Shown piece after piece: positions 8,308-16,910 of a DNA stretch of 64,000 nt. The position numbers and the translations under genes were made by a program. Position 1 is the stretch's first letter. Every line of letters starts with the position of its first letter. The stretch comes from Sphingomonas zeae (GTDB lineage: Bacteria; Pseudomonadota; Alphaproteobacteria; Sphingomonadales; Sphingomonadaceae), in contig NZ_JACIFA010000003.1 of NCBI RefSeq assembly GCF_014197135.1, positions 1 through 64,000 of the forward strand, given 5' to 3'. The notes under the pieces are model-generated. The model saw nothing but the letters and a program-made list of their open reading frames with translations, was not told the origin of the DNA and made no database searches.

Positions 8308-10803
8308 CTACAATGCCCGGAGCGCCGCTGACGGTCTGGATCTCAGCACCGGCAGGCTCCCGGCGACGCCGATCAGGACGGTCGCTAGCGCCCCCGTCAC
8401 GAGCGTCGTCAAAATGACTGCCCATCCGGGCAGCCATTCGAACTGGAAAACGCGTGTGACGACGAACCACCCGCCGCCTGCGCCGAGCACCAGCGCCACC
8501 AGGCCGACGATCGCCGAAAGCAGCGCATATTCCATCGCCTGTATTGCCAGCACCTGTCGTCGCGTGGCGCCCAGCACCTTCAGCATGACCGCGTCATAAG
8601 TTCGCGCGGCCCGCGCCGCCGCGATCGCGCCGAGCAGCACGGCAATCCCCGCCAGTACCGCGATCCCGGCCGCGACAGTAATCGCCGTCGCCATCTGGCC
8701 GACAACGTCCTGGATCTGCTTCAACACGCCGCCGACCTCAACGACCGAGGTCGAGGGGAAACGCGGCAGCAGAGCCCGCGTGACGGCCGCGTCCCGGGAG
8801 GCCGGCATGTCGATCGTCGCCGCCAGATTGTGCGGCACGTCTTGAAGCGCGCCCGGCGAGAATACCATCACGAAATTGAACCCCAGCGTGTCCCACGCAA
8901 TCCGCCGGAACGAGGCGATCCGTGCGGTGCGTTCGACGCCCAGCACCGAGACGGTCAAAGGATCGCCGATCCGCAGGTCGAGCGCGCTCGCCAATCGCTC
9001 GTCGATCGACACCAGACTCTGGCGCGCCTCCGCCGGACTCCACCACCGCCCGGCAGTCAGCGAACTTCCGGGGGGCAACGCTGCGGCAAAGGTCAACCCA
9101 CGTTCGCCCCGAAGCGCCCAGGCGCCATCGGGGATGGTCTTCAGATCGGCAACCCGGGTTGACCCATAGGCGGTGATGGTGCCGCGCATCAGCGGAACGG
9201 TGGCGATCCGGGCGGTGGGCGCGACCGCCCGGATGGTGTCGCGGAACGCAGCCTCGCGCTCGGGGGGCACGTCGAGCGCGAACAGCGCGGGCGCGCGGGC
9301 AGGAACCGAGCGGCGGATATTGCCATCAATGCTTGTCCGAATGCTGGCGAGCAGGACGAACAGGGTCAGGCCGAGGCCCAGCGCGACGACCAGCGATACG
9401 GTCCGCGATCCCGGACGATAAAGCGCGGTCAGCGCCATGCGGGGCAGCGGGCGGCGTGGATGGGGAAGCCGCTTGGCTATGGCGCGGACCGCCATTCCGA
9501 TCCCGACAAGCACCGCCAGTGTCGCAGCCGTCGCGCCCAGAAACGCCGCGGCAAAGGCGGGACGCCCGGTGGTGGTTAGCGCGAGCGCCACGATAGGGAC
9601 ACCTGCCGACAAGCCCCAGAGGCTGCCTCGCCACCCTCCGCCCGCGCGGGCATCCAGCACGCCGCGCAACAAGGCGGCGGCCGGAACCCGTCTCGCCGCG
9701 GCGAGGGGCGGCGCGCAAAAGGCCAGCGCGATCAGCAGACCATAAGCCGCCGCCAGGGCGAGCGGCACGGGCGCGATCGTCAGTCCCGGCGCGATCGGCA
9801 ATACCGCCCCTACCGCGAGCCCGACGACCGGAACCGCCACGATCCCAGCCGCCAAGCCGAGCACAATGCCGACCCCGGCCACCGCGAGCAGTTGCAAAAG
9901 GTAGATTTGCGCGACCAGCCTTGACGTCGCGCCAAGGACCTTGAGCATCGCGATGGTCCCACGCCGGGCCTCCAGATAGGAGCTGACGCCGTTGCCCACC
10001 CCTATCCCGGCAATCACCAGTGCGGCGAGCCCGACCAGGGTCAGGAACTCCGCCATGCGTGCGACGAAGCGGCTGGCGCCGGGTGATGCGCGGTCGCGGG
10101 TCCGCGTCTCCCAACCGGCTGTGGCGAAGCGGCGTTCGAAGGTCTTGCCGATCCGCGTCGGCTCGTCAGGCGTGGCGATCCGGTATTTGGTCTCGTACAG
10201 GCTGCCGGGCTGAATCAGCCCGGTGCGGTCGAGTCCGGCGCGCGAGACGATCGCCACCGGCCCAAGGGTGAAGCCCTCACCCAGCCGATCGGGCTCGTCT
10301 GCGATGATCCCGCCGACGCGGAACGGCGCTCGGCCGAATAGCAGCAGATCGCCCTGGCCGACCGCCAGGCGCTCGGCGAGTCCCCGACCGATCCAGACGC
10401 TCGTGTCGTTCGGAGCCCGGACTATCCGGCCATCTGCTAGGACCAACCGTCCATATAGTGGATAGGCGGCATCGACAGCCTTCAGCTGGACCGGCGCGGT
10501 CGTGCCCCGCGCGGTAACGGCCATCGACTGCATTCGCAGGGTTTCCGACACCCGTCCAAGAGCGCGCATCGCCGCCAGTTCGGCTGGATCGGCCTGACGC
10601 TGCGACACGGCAAGTTCCAGGTCGCCGCCCAGCAATATCCGGCCGCGTGCCGTCAGTTCGCCGCCGATCGCCTCGCCCAGGCTGCCGATCGCGGCCAGCG
10701 CTCCGACACCGAGGAACAGGCACAGCAGCAAAAGCCGCAGCCCTCGAAACCGGACCGAAAGCTCACGCCGAGCGAGCCGCCAAGCGAGCGACCATCCGCT
10801 CAT
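8308..10803 (-). CDS. ABC transporter permease, YbbP/FtsX type
   Basis: 831 residues from ATG 10803 (MSGWSLAWRLARRELSVRFR). The topology is that of YbbP-type FtsX permeases: one helix near residues 20-40, a large periplasmic MacB-like domain, three helices (VGLAALVIAGIGVGNGVSSY onward), further helices, a second periplasmic domain and a last set of three helices. Conserved cytoplasmic loops TIAMLKVLGATSRLVAQIYL and AVMLKVLGATRRQVLAIQAM each follow a transmembrane helix and would dock the ATPase. The ATG overlaps the TGA of the ATPase gene (ATGA). With tesA divergent, this is the known tesA-ybbA-ybbP arrangement. The exported substrate is not established. Confidence 0.92.
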   Translation of the reverse strand: MSGWSLAWRLARRELSVRFRGLRLLLLCLFLGVGALAAIGSLGEAIGGELTARGRILLGGDLELAVSQRQADPAELAAMRALGRVSETLRMQSMAVTARGTTAPVQLKAVDAAYPLYGRLVLADGRIVRAPNDTSVWIGRGLAERLAVGQGDLLLFGRAPFRVGGIIADEPDRLGEGFTLGPVAIVSRAGLDRTGLIQPGSLYETKYRIATPDEPTRIGKTFERRFATAGWETRTRDRASPGASRFVARMAEFLTLVGLAALVIAGIGVGNGVSSYLEARRGTIAMLKVLGATSRLVAQIYLLQLLAVAGVGIVLGLAAGIVAVPVVGLAVGAVLPIAPGLTIAPVPLALAAAYGLLIALAFCAPPLAAARRVPAAALLRGVLDARAGGGWRGSLWGLSAGVPIVALALTTTGRPAFAAAFLGATAATLAVLVGIGMAVRAIAKRLPHPRRPLPRMALTALYRPGSRTVSLVVALGLGLTLFVLLASIRTSIDGNIRRSVPARAPALFALDVPPEREAAFRDTIRAVAPTARIATVPLMRGTITAYGSTRVADLKTIPDGAWALRGERGLTFAAALPPGSSLTAGRWWSPAEARQSLVSIDERLASALDLRIGDPLTVSVLGVERTARIASFRRIAWDTLGFNFVMVFSPGALQDVPHNLAATIDMPASRDAAVTRALLPRFPSTSVVEVGGVLKQIQDVVGQMATAITVAAGIAVLAGIAVLLGAIAAARAARTYDAVMLKVLGATRRQVLAIQAMEYALLSAIVGLVALVLGAGGGWFVVTRVFQFEWLPGWAVILTTLVTGALATVLIGVAGSLPVLRSRPSAALRAL

Positions 10804-11474
10804 GCGAGGATCCGGCCATCGGAGAGTTCGACGACACGGTCGCACCGTCGGGCCAGCGCCGGATCATGGGTGATGACGACCAAGGTGGCACCAGTCGCGG
10901 CGCGGCGGTCGAACAACAGGTCCATCACGCGGCCCCCAGTCGCCCCATCGAGATTGCCGGTCGGCTCGTCGGCGAAGACGATCCGGGGGCGGGGGCCGAG
11001 CGCGCGGGCAATGGCGACCCGCTGCTGTTCGCCGCCCGACAGTTGCGCGGGATAATGATCCAGCCGGTGGGACAATCCGACCGCCGCCAGTTCGGCCTCC
11101 GCGCGGGCAAAGGCGTCGAGATGGCCGGCCAATTCCATCGGCACGGCGACATTCTCGCGCGCGGTCATGGTGGGCAAAAGGTGAAAGGCCTGGAGTACGA
11201 TTCCGATCCGGCCGCGACGCGCGATCGCCAGTCCGTCTTCGTCCAGCGTGCCAAAGTCGGTTCCCGCAACCTCCACGATGCCCGATGTCGCGCGCTCCAA
11301 CCCGGCCAAAACGGCCATCAGCGAGGACTTGCCCGAGCCCGACGCCCCCAGCAATGCCAGGCTTTCCCCGTCCGCCACCTCCAGGTCGATGCCCTTCAGA
11401 ATCTCGACCGGCGCGGCTCCGCCGAGCGTCAGCCTTACATCCGCAGCCCGGATGACCATATTGCCAGCGACCAT
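10800..11474 (-). CDS. ABC transporter ATPase, YbbA type
   Basis: 224 residues from ATG 11474; ATG 11459 (MVIRAADVRL) is an alternative. Walker A GASGSGKS at residues 43-50, signature LSGGEQ at 145-150, Walker B IVFADE at 165-170 followed by PTGNLDG, H-loop VITHD. This is the LolD/MacB/YbbA class of ATPase that powers FtsX-type permeases from the cytoplasm. The gene lies immediately upstream of, and overlaps by four bases, the permease gene. Only 24 bases separate its start from divergent tesA. The frame is open further upstream to 11540, but that would run into tesA and adds nothing family-like. Confidence 0.93.
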   Translation of the reverse strand: MVAGNMVIRAADVRLTLGGAAPVEILKGIDLEVADGESLALLGASGSGKSSLMAVLAGLERATSGIVEVAGTDFGTLDEDGLAIARRGRIGIVLQAFHLLPTMTARENVAVPMELAGHLDAFARAEAELAAVGLSHRLDHYPAQLSGGEQQRVAIARALGPRPRIVFADEPTGNLDGATGGRVMDLLFDRRAATGATLVVITHDPALARRCDRVVELSDGRILA

Positions 11475-11498
11475 AGTTACGGGGATTCCACGACAGAG

Positions 11499-12221
11499 AT
11501 GACGAAGATGCCATATGTGGCCAGTGCCGCGCTTCTCCAAGTCGCTGGGATGCTATCGGCCTGCGATACCAAGCGCGACGCGCCGCTGCCCGTGACGAAC
11601 GTCTCCGCGCCAACGTCAACGGCTGCCACGGCGGCGGCCTCGTCCGTGCCGGTGTCCGGACCCAAGCGGGTCGTCCTCGCCTTTGGCGACAGCCTTTACG
11701 CGGGCTATGGCCTGGAGCGCGGTCAGAGCCTTCCCGATGCGATTCAGGCTCGGCTGCGCGGGCAGGGCATCGATGCGACGGTGGTGAATGCCGGTGTCTC
11801 CGGCGATACCAGCGCCGACGGGCGACGGCGCCTGGCCTTCACGCTCGACCGGATGAAGGCGAAGCCGGACCTCGTTTTGCTGGGCCTTGGCGGTAATGAC
11901 GTGCTGCGCCAGCTCGATCCGACGGAGACGCGTGCCAATATGGCGGCGATGCTGGACGAACTGGACCGTCGCGGCATCCCGGTGATCCTGACCGGCATGA
12001 TGGCGCCGCCCAATCTCGGGCCGGATTTCGGCAATCGGTTCAATGCGATCTGGCCCGATCTTGCGCGCCAGCATCATGCGGATCTCGATCCGTTCATTCT
12101 GCAGGGCGTCCTTGGCCAGCGACCGTTGATGCTGGCGGACGGTGTCCATCCCAATGCGACCGGCGTCGCCCGCATCGCCGACCGTGTTACGCCTCTGGTG
12201 GCGAAACGGCTGGCGGATTAA
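11499..12221 (+). CDS. tesA: Arylesterase/lysophospholipase TesA-like (SGNH hydrolase)
   Basis: 240 residues from ATG 11499 (ATG 11508 also possible). A signal with lipobox-like LSAC (Cys22) suggests a lipoprotein or exported protein. SGNH blocks are complete: nucleophile Ser65 in AFGDSLYAGYGL, oxyanion Gly in GVSGDTSADG, Asn133 in GGND, and Asp213/His216 in ADGVHPN. TesA enzymes hydrolyse acyl-CoA, lysophospholipids and aryl esters in the periplasm. Divergent to ybbA/ybbP as in enterobacteria, supporting the family call. Stop codon overlaps by four bases the end of the convergent ATP-grasp gene. Confidence 0.93.
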   Translation: MTKMPYVASAALLQVAGMLSACDTKRDAPLPVTNVSAPTSTAATAAASSVPVSGPKRVVLAFGDSLYAGYGLERGQSLPDAIQARLRGQGIDATVVNAGVSGDTSADGRRRLAFTLDRMKAKPDLVLLGLGGNDVLRQLDPTETRANMAAMLDELDRRGIPVILTGMMAPPNLGPDFGNRFNAIWPDLARQHHADLDPFILQGVLGQRPLMLADGVHPNATGVARIADRVTPLVAKRLAD

Positions 12222-13234
12222 GTCCCGGCACCGCCGGAGGCGAGCGCGTCCATCAGGATACGGCTATAGATGCGGTGCGTCGGGTTTTCCTCATGCACAC
12301 CCGCGGCCGAGGGGGCGATGCCGAGCGACGCGGCAGGCGTGAAGGTCAGCTCGCCGAAATAGATGGCATCGCGACCGTCATACAGGTCGACACGGACGAA
12401 GGCGAAGGGGGCGGACAGAGCTCGGGCAGCGGCAACCATCCGGTCACGCCGATCCCGCGCGGCAGGGGCGAATCCAGCCGGAGGACGCAGTCCGTCCGTC
12501 ACGTCCATGGGCGTGAAGTCGGGAACGCGGAACAGGCGGCTCCACGATTCGCCGAACCTTGCATGGTCTATCTGGCAGATCAGCGGCTCGCCATGGATGC
12601 AGTGGAATTTGTAATCGTCTGGTACCGACCCATGGGTCGGGATCATCGCCTCGACGATAATCTTTCGCTCCAAACCCGCATATTGCATCTCGCGCAATAG
12701 CGTCGCGTAGTCGCGGGAGGCCAGATCGTGGAGCGCACGCAGTTCGGATGGCTCGGTAAGATCGCGCAGGAAGGTCACGCCGCCGCTGGCATGGGTGGGC
12801 TTTGCGACCGCGTCGGTCCCGATGAAGGGCTGGAGCAGTCGGAACAAGTGGTCGACCGACTCTACCGTCTCGAACGGGATGACCATCAGCGTTTCCGGGA
12901 CACCCAGTTCGGGGTACCGCTGCTTAGCCTCGATCTTTGCTGTTTCCTTGTCGATGAATGTCCGGTGCAGTTCGGACCAACGGGTGTCGATCATCCGATC
13001 GAAAATGACGTCGTTGATGAGAGCGCCAGGCGCCTCGGCCGGGAGCGGCCAGCGGCCGAAACGGCGGGCGAAATGTGTCCCCGCGATCAAATGGTTGAAC
13101 GCACGGGTCATCGGCAGGGCCGCTTCGCGCCTCATGGCATCCGGTTCAGATGAACCCTTCACGGCGACGATCCCTGGATTCAGGAGACGATAAGTCACTT
13201 TAGGCGCATTGCCCACAATGTCATGGCATAGCAA
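12218..13234 (-). CDS. TupA-like ATP-grasp protein
   Basis: Up to 338 residues. Motifs of the TupA-like ATP-grasp family are visible: AKPTHASGGVTFLRDL (an ATP-binding glycine loop), IIVEAMIPTHG, the DYKFHCIHGEPLICQIDHAR block, FAFVRVDLYDGRDAIYFGEL and a C-terminal FTPAASLGIAPS. The family's namesake helps build the teichuronopeptide of alkaliphilic bacilli, and many members sit in glycan clusters; here the acceptor is unknown. Start is uncertain: the longest frame uses TTG 13234, inside the upstream gene; GTG 13216, GTG 13162 or ATG 13135 are alternatives. It follows the oxidoreductase gene with overlap and is probably cotranscribed. Confidence 0.8.
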   Translation of the reverse strand: MLCHDIVGNAPKVTYRLLNPGIVAVKGSSEPDAMRREAALPMTRAFNHLIAGTHFARRFGRWPLPAEAPGALINDVIFDRMIDTRWSELHRTFIDKETAKIEAKQRYPELGVPETLMVIPFETVESVDHLFRLLQPFIGTDAVAKPTHASGGVTFLRDLTEPSELRALHDLASRDYATLLREMQYAGLERKIIVEAMIPTHGSVPDDYKFHCIHGEPLICQIDHARFGESWSRLFRVPDFTPMDVTDGLRPPAGFAPAARDRRDRMVAAARALSAPFAFVRVDLYDGRDAIYFGELTFTPAASLGIAPSAAGVHEENPTHRIYSRILMDALASGGAGT

Positions 13235-14159
13235 TCTGTTGTGATCCAGTCATGGCATGCGATCGGAATTGCTCCGCGTGAACCGTGATCGCCTCGCACA
13301 GGCGATGCGTTGCCAGGATATCGCCCGAATTGGTTGGGCGGCGCTCTTCCACGCCTGTCAGGAAGTCGAGGCACATCGCCTCGAACCCACGCTGCCTTCC
13401 AACCGTCACCCAATCGCCCCGACGCTGGCGGCATTCGCGTCCGTCCATGCAGATTTCGTCGGCCATGTTGAGAACCGAATGGCGCTGGCCGTTTCCGATC
13501 ACGTCGAGACGTTCCTCGTTCAGGCCGCTATTGCGGTGCATCGTGCCGATGGCGGTGAACCCTTCGCCCGCCAGCACCAACGTCACCGAGATCAGCATGT
13601 CGCGCTTGACGCGCGTCTCGATACTCTGTCGCTGCACGGGACCGGGAGCGAGGAACAATAGGGTATCGATGACGTGGATGAAATCATCGTAGATCACACG
13701 CCGCGAAACGTCCGGCTGCCGATGCCGATGTTTCTCCATCACGATCAGGTCTGCCTGCAGTCCGGTCAGCGCGACATGGCTGGGCGCAAAGCGACGGTTG
13801 AACCCTATCGTCAACAGCGTCTCCTGCCGATCGGCCAAGGTGACCAGTCGTTCGACTTCGTCCAGGTCGGCGGCGAGCGGCTTGTCCACGAAGCTCGGGA
13901 TGCGCCGTTCAAGCAGGGTCCGCACCAGCGCGGGATGCGCATCGGTGGCGGCGTGGACAAAGGCGGCGTCGAAATGGCCGGTGGCAAGGGCCGCCGCCAA
14001 GCTGGCATGAAGCCCCGCCACGCGAAAGCGACGCCCCGCCTCTTCAAGCACCGGCTGGTTCCGGGTCGCAAGGTGCAGTTCGATCTGGGGAAGTGCGGAA
14101 AGCACCGGGAGATAGGCCTTGTGCGCGATATCTCCCAAGCCCGTCATCAATACCCGCAT
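13221..14159 (-). CDS. Gfo/Idh/MocA-family oxidoreductase
   Basis: 312 residues from ATG 14159, preceded by GGAGA six bases upstream. N-terminal Rossmann fold: VLMTGLGDIAHKAYLPVL, then FVHAATDAHPALVRTLLERR and the family hallmark FVDKPLAADLDEVERLV (the EKP-type lysine is present as DKP). The C-terminal domain includes GFNRRFAPSH and DDFIHVIDTLLF. These enzymes oxidise or reduce sugars and inositols with NAD(P). No signal peptide. Pairing with an ATP-grasp gene suggests modification of a sugar or sugar-nucleotide in a surface glycan pathway (inference). Confidence 0.88.
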   Translation of the reverse strand: MRVLMTGLGDIAHKAYLPVLSALPQIELHLATRNQPVLEEAGRRFRVAGLHASLAAALATGHFDAAFVHAATDAHPALVRTLLERRIPSFVDKPLAADLDEVERLVTLADRQETLLTIGFNRRFAPSHVALTGLQADLIVMEKHRHRQPDVSRRVIYDDFIHVIDTLLFLAPGPVQRQSIETRVKRDMLISVTLVLAGEGFTAIGTMHRNSGLNEERLDVIGNGQRHSVLNMADEICMDGRECRQRRGDWVTVGRQRGFEAMCLDFLTGVEERRPTNSGDILATHRLCEAITVHAEQFRSHAMTGSQQIAMP

Positions 14160-14272
14160 GGCCGTCTCCAAACCCTCGAAAAGCGCCTATAACATTCGAA
14201 GCGTTGCCGGGAACGGCGGTCACGCGCCGATGGCAGGTCCATATTCGAGGCCGCAGCCAGAGGCGCCCCGCC

Positions 14273-15343
14273 CTATTGCGCGACGGGCCACCCATCGGTC
14301 GTCCAGCCCAGCCGCTGAATCTGAAGCGTCGGGATGCCGTTCCGCTGCGTGTCATAGGCGTGATAGACGATAAAGTCGCCATCGGCCTGTTGAAGCACCG
14401 CGACACCGCCGCGTCCGATAAAGCGGCTGCCGTCGCCTCGTCCATTGGTCAGCACGACTGTCCCGCCGCCCTGGAGCATCGCCCTGCCGTCGCGGTCGAC
14501 ATAGGGGCCGTCCGGCGCGGACGAGCGGCCGACGACGGTATAGTAGCTACTCTTGACCCCTTGGCAGCAGGCGTCGAACGACACGAAGAGATAGTAATAG
14601 CTGCCGTGCCGGATGATGTACGGCCCCTCCACCGCATCCGGCGCAGGGCGTTCAGCCAGCGCATGCGGGGCGGGGTCACCGGCGAGCCGCAAACCGGTTA
14701 TCGGGTCGAGGCGGATCAGCTTGATCCCCGACCAATAGCTTCCAAAGACCATCCAGTCATTCCCGCTGGCGTCGGTGAAGGTCATTGGGTCGATTGCGTT
14801 GAAGTTGTCGCTGGTCTGCGACCGGATCACCGGTCCCTGATCGACCCAATTGGCCGCAGGAGCGTTCGGGTCGATCTTGGTCGCGGTGGCCAGGCCGATC
14901 GCGGACCGGTTCGTTCCAAAGGTCGAGATGGAATAATAGAGGCGATACTGGCCATTCACCTTAGAAATATCGGGCGCCCACATGCCTGTCGCGCCCGGCA
15001 CGGCGGATTTCGACCATGCGGGCAGTGACAAATAGCTGGGACCGCGCAGGGTCCAGTCCCGAAGATCGGTGGACGTGCGCAACGCCAGCAGGCCTCCTTC
15101 GTTGCCTGCATTGCCGGTGGTGAACAGATAATAGGTAGCGCCGTCCTTCAGGATCGCCGGATCATGGACCGCACCGATATCGCCGATCAGCGCGAGCGTT
15201 CCGGCGGCGGGCGTGGCGGAACTCGGCGCAGGCAGGGGACTCGAGGTCGGCGCATTGGCGGCGGGGGCGATGGCCAGTCCGCCGTTGCCCGAACCGCAGG
15301 CAGAGGCAAGGACAAGCAGTGCGAGCAAGGTAATACGCTTCAC
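14273..15343 (-). CDS. GH43 endo-alpha-1,5-L-arabinanase-like lipoprotein
   Basis: 356 residues from GTG 15343, with AAGGA nine bases upstream. Lipobox LASAC places Cys16 as the lipid anchor, followed by a proline/alanine/serine-rich linker to about residue 48. The five-bladed GH43 domain shows catalytic base Asp61 in VHDPAI, the transition-state Asp in FNAIDPMTFTDASGNDWMVF with GSYWSG after it, and the acid Glu in VEGPYII followed by YYYLFVSFDACCQG. The paired cysteines and the NAIDP/GSYWSG blocks are typical of arabinanases (GH43 subfamily 5). It would cut the backbone of arabinan at the cell surface. A second GH43 gene lies 216 bases upstream on the same strand. Confidence 0.88.
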   Translation of the reverse strand: MKRITLLALLVLASACGSGNGGLAIAPAANAPTSSPLPAPSSATPAAGTLALIGDIGAVHDPAILKDGATYYLFTTGNAGNEGGLLALRTSTDLRDWTLRGPSYLSLPAWSKSAVPGATGMWAPDISKVNGQYRLYYSISTFGTNRSAIGLATATKIDPNAPAANWVDQGPVIRSQTSDNFNAIDPMTFTDASGNDWMVFGSYWSGIKLIRLDPITGLRLAGDPAPHALAERPAPDAVEGPYIIRHGSYYYLFVSFDACCQGVKSSYYTVVGRSSAPDGPYVDRDGRAMLQGGGTVVLTNGRGDGSRFIGRGGVAVLQQADGDFIVYHAYDTQRNGIPTLQIQRLGWTTDGWPVAQ

Positions 15344-15401
15344 AGTCGGAATCCTTCCCCCAATAGGAGCGGGCGGACTTCTTGGCCCGCCCGTCATGGT
15401 A

Positions 15402-15488
15402 TCATTTGAAGCTGTAGCGCCTCCCGATCGCGAAGGCCCCGTCGTCGACATCGCCAAAGCGGCAATATTCCGACTGCTTCATCCGCAT
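15402..15488 (-). other. Small frame or gene relic between two GH43 genes
   Basis: The minus strand has an open stretch from 15545 to a TGA at 15404-15402. From ATG 15488 it encodes 28 residues, MRMKQSEYCRFGDVDDGAFA then IGRRYSFK. The composition (aromatic and acidic mix, RRYSF ending) looks protein-like rather than random and may be the C-terminal relic of a lost gene between the two hydrolases, or a tiny peptide. I do not recognise a family. A hairpin GGGCGGGC/GTCCGCCC follows at about 15370-15392, before the downstream GTG start. Confidence 0.3.
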
Positions 15489-15559
15489 AAGGTTGACCCT
15501 GGTGACCCCGCGCAAACGCGAGGCACCTGATTGGCATTTCTCGGACTATTGCCGCGATC

Positions 15560-16591
15560 TCAAACCCGACGAAGCGGCCCGTTGGCGACTGGCTGGCCGA
15601 AATCAGGGGAGCCGTCGGCGCGGTAGCGGAAATACTGCATCCGCGTATCACGATTGGGATCGAACAGGGGGTCACCCTTGATCGCGGCATAATCGCGCGC
15701 ATGATAGACCAGCACGTCGCGTCCATGTTCGTCGACGGTGAAGCTATTGTGCCCGGGTCCGAACACCCGATGCTCGACCGAGGTCTGGAATACGGGCACC
15801 GGCGACTTCGCCCAATTGGCCGCGTTCATCACGTCCGCATCGGCGTTGCAGGACAGCATCCCCATGCAATAACGGGCATCGGTGGCGCTGGCTGAATAAG
15901 TCATGAAAAGCTTACCGTTACGGGCAAGCAGGGCAGGCGCCTCATTAACCTTGAAGCCCTGAATTTCCCATTCCAGCGTGGGTACCGACAGGCGCACCGG
16001 CTTGGCGGCAAGTGTCAGCGCCGATTTGAGCGGGGCGAGGTACAGGTTGGAATTGGTCTCGATCCCCGGCTCGCGCTGCGCCCAGGCGAGATAGCGCTGG
16101 CCCTTATGGACGAAGCTGGTGGAGTCGAGATTGAATGTGTCCCACTCCGTCTGAAGCTGGCCCAGCACCGACCAGTTGCCGGTCATCGGGTCCGGCCCGT
16201 CGCAGACGACCGCGAAGGTGCGGATGCGGAATACGTCCTCGCCGCCGCCGCTTGGCCCCGCTGCGAAGTACATGGTCCACCGGCCATCGATCAGGTGCAT
16301 TTCGGGTGCCCAGATGAAGCCCGACATCGGACCGCTGGGCAGATGCCGCCACAAAACCCGCTCGGCCGCCTTATGCAGTCCCTCCAGCGTTTTCGAGCGA
16401 CGCAGGACCAGCCGGTCATATTCCGGAACCGATCCGGTCATGTAATACCAGCCATCGGTATGGCGAAACACCTGGGCATCCGCGCGCTGCCGCACCACCG
16501 GATTGACGATCGTGGGCGCCGCTGCCTTGGCGATCGTCGGCAGAGCCATGGCGGCGGTCGTACCGGCCATGAATGCACGTCGGGTTAGCAT
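15560..16591 (-). CDS. GH43 exo-alpha-L-arabinofuranosidase-like, Tat signal
   Basis: 343 residues from ATG 16591, preceded by GGCGGAGGATGGAAG. The N-terminus MLTRRAFMAGTTAAMALPTI is a twin-arginine signal (TRRAFM), so the folded enzyme would go to the periplasm. The GH43 domain shows RADAQVFRHTDGWYYMTGSV with the base Asp, FIWAPEMHLIDGRWTMYFAA, the DSTSFVHKGQRYLAWAQ block, a KVNEAPALL block with the likely acid Glu, and FGPGHNSFTV. These resemble exo-1,5-arabinofuranosidases (GH43 subfamily 26). Paired with the downstream endo-arabinanase, it would release arabinose from the oligomers produced. Confidence 0.87.
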   Translation of the reverse strand: MLTRRAFMAGTTAAMALPTIAKAAAPTIVNPVVRQRADAQVFRHTDGWYYMTGSVPEYDRLVLRRSKTLEGLHKAAERVLWRHLPSGPMSGFIWAPEMHLIDGRWTMYFAAGPSGGGEDVFRIRTFAVVCDGPDPMTGNWSVLGQLQTEWDTFNLDSTSFVHKGQRYLAWAQREPGIETNSNLYLAPLKSALTLAAKPVRLSVPTLEWEIQGFKVNEAPALLARNGKLFMTYSASATDARYCMGMLSCNADADVMNAANWAKSPVPVFQTSVEHRVFGPGHNSFTVDEHGRDVLVYHARDYAAIKGDPLFDPNRDTRMQYFRYRADGSPDFGQPVANGPLRRV

Positions 16592-16910
16592 CTTCCATCC
16601 TCCGCCTATCAGCCGCACCGTCCCCGCCGGAGATCGGTCGACCATATTGTTCGAATCGTCGCTGTCGCGTGCCGACATCCTTGCCTAGCCCAAAACTCGG
16701 ACAAGACAAATCCATGGTCTAATGTGAATGGTGGCGGAGCCGGCGCCTGACGGAATGGGCTGTAACAGGAATGCGAGGGGACGAGCAGGAGGGCGGCTCG
16801 AAGGGTGGAGGCAAGATACCGATCGGGTGAATAATCGGTCATCCGCGACCGGGGATCTTGATTTGCCATACAGTTCGACAACCTTCGGGGCGCATTACTG
16901 GAGTGCACTC
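16592..16910. other. 319-base divergent intergenic region
   Basis: Separates the GH43 gene (minus) from the DUF2076 gene (plus). Frames here are only upstream extensions of those two genes without family resemblance. It must contain two promoters. I found no perfect palindrome matching the operator seen near the GH67 locus. Confidence 0.5.

Noticed and set aside
10647..11498. N-terminal extension of the tesA frame back to 10647
   Set aside because: This stretch is antisense to ybbP/ybbA; the signal/lipobox and SGNH domain start only after ATG 11499.
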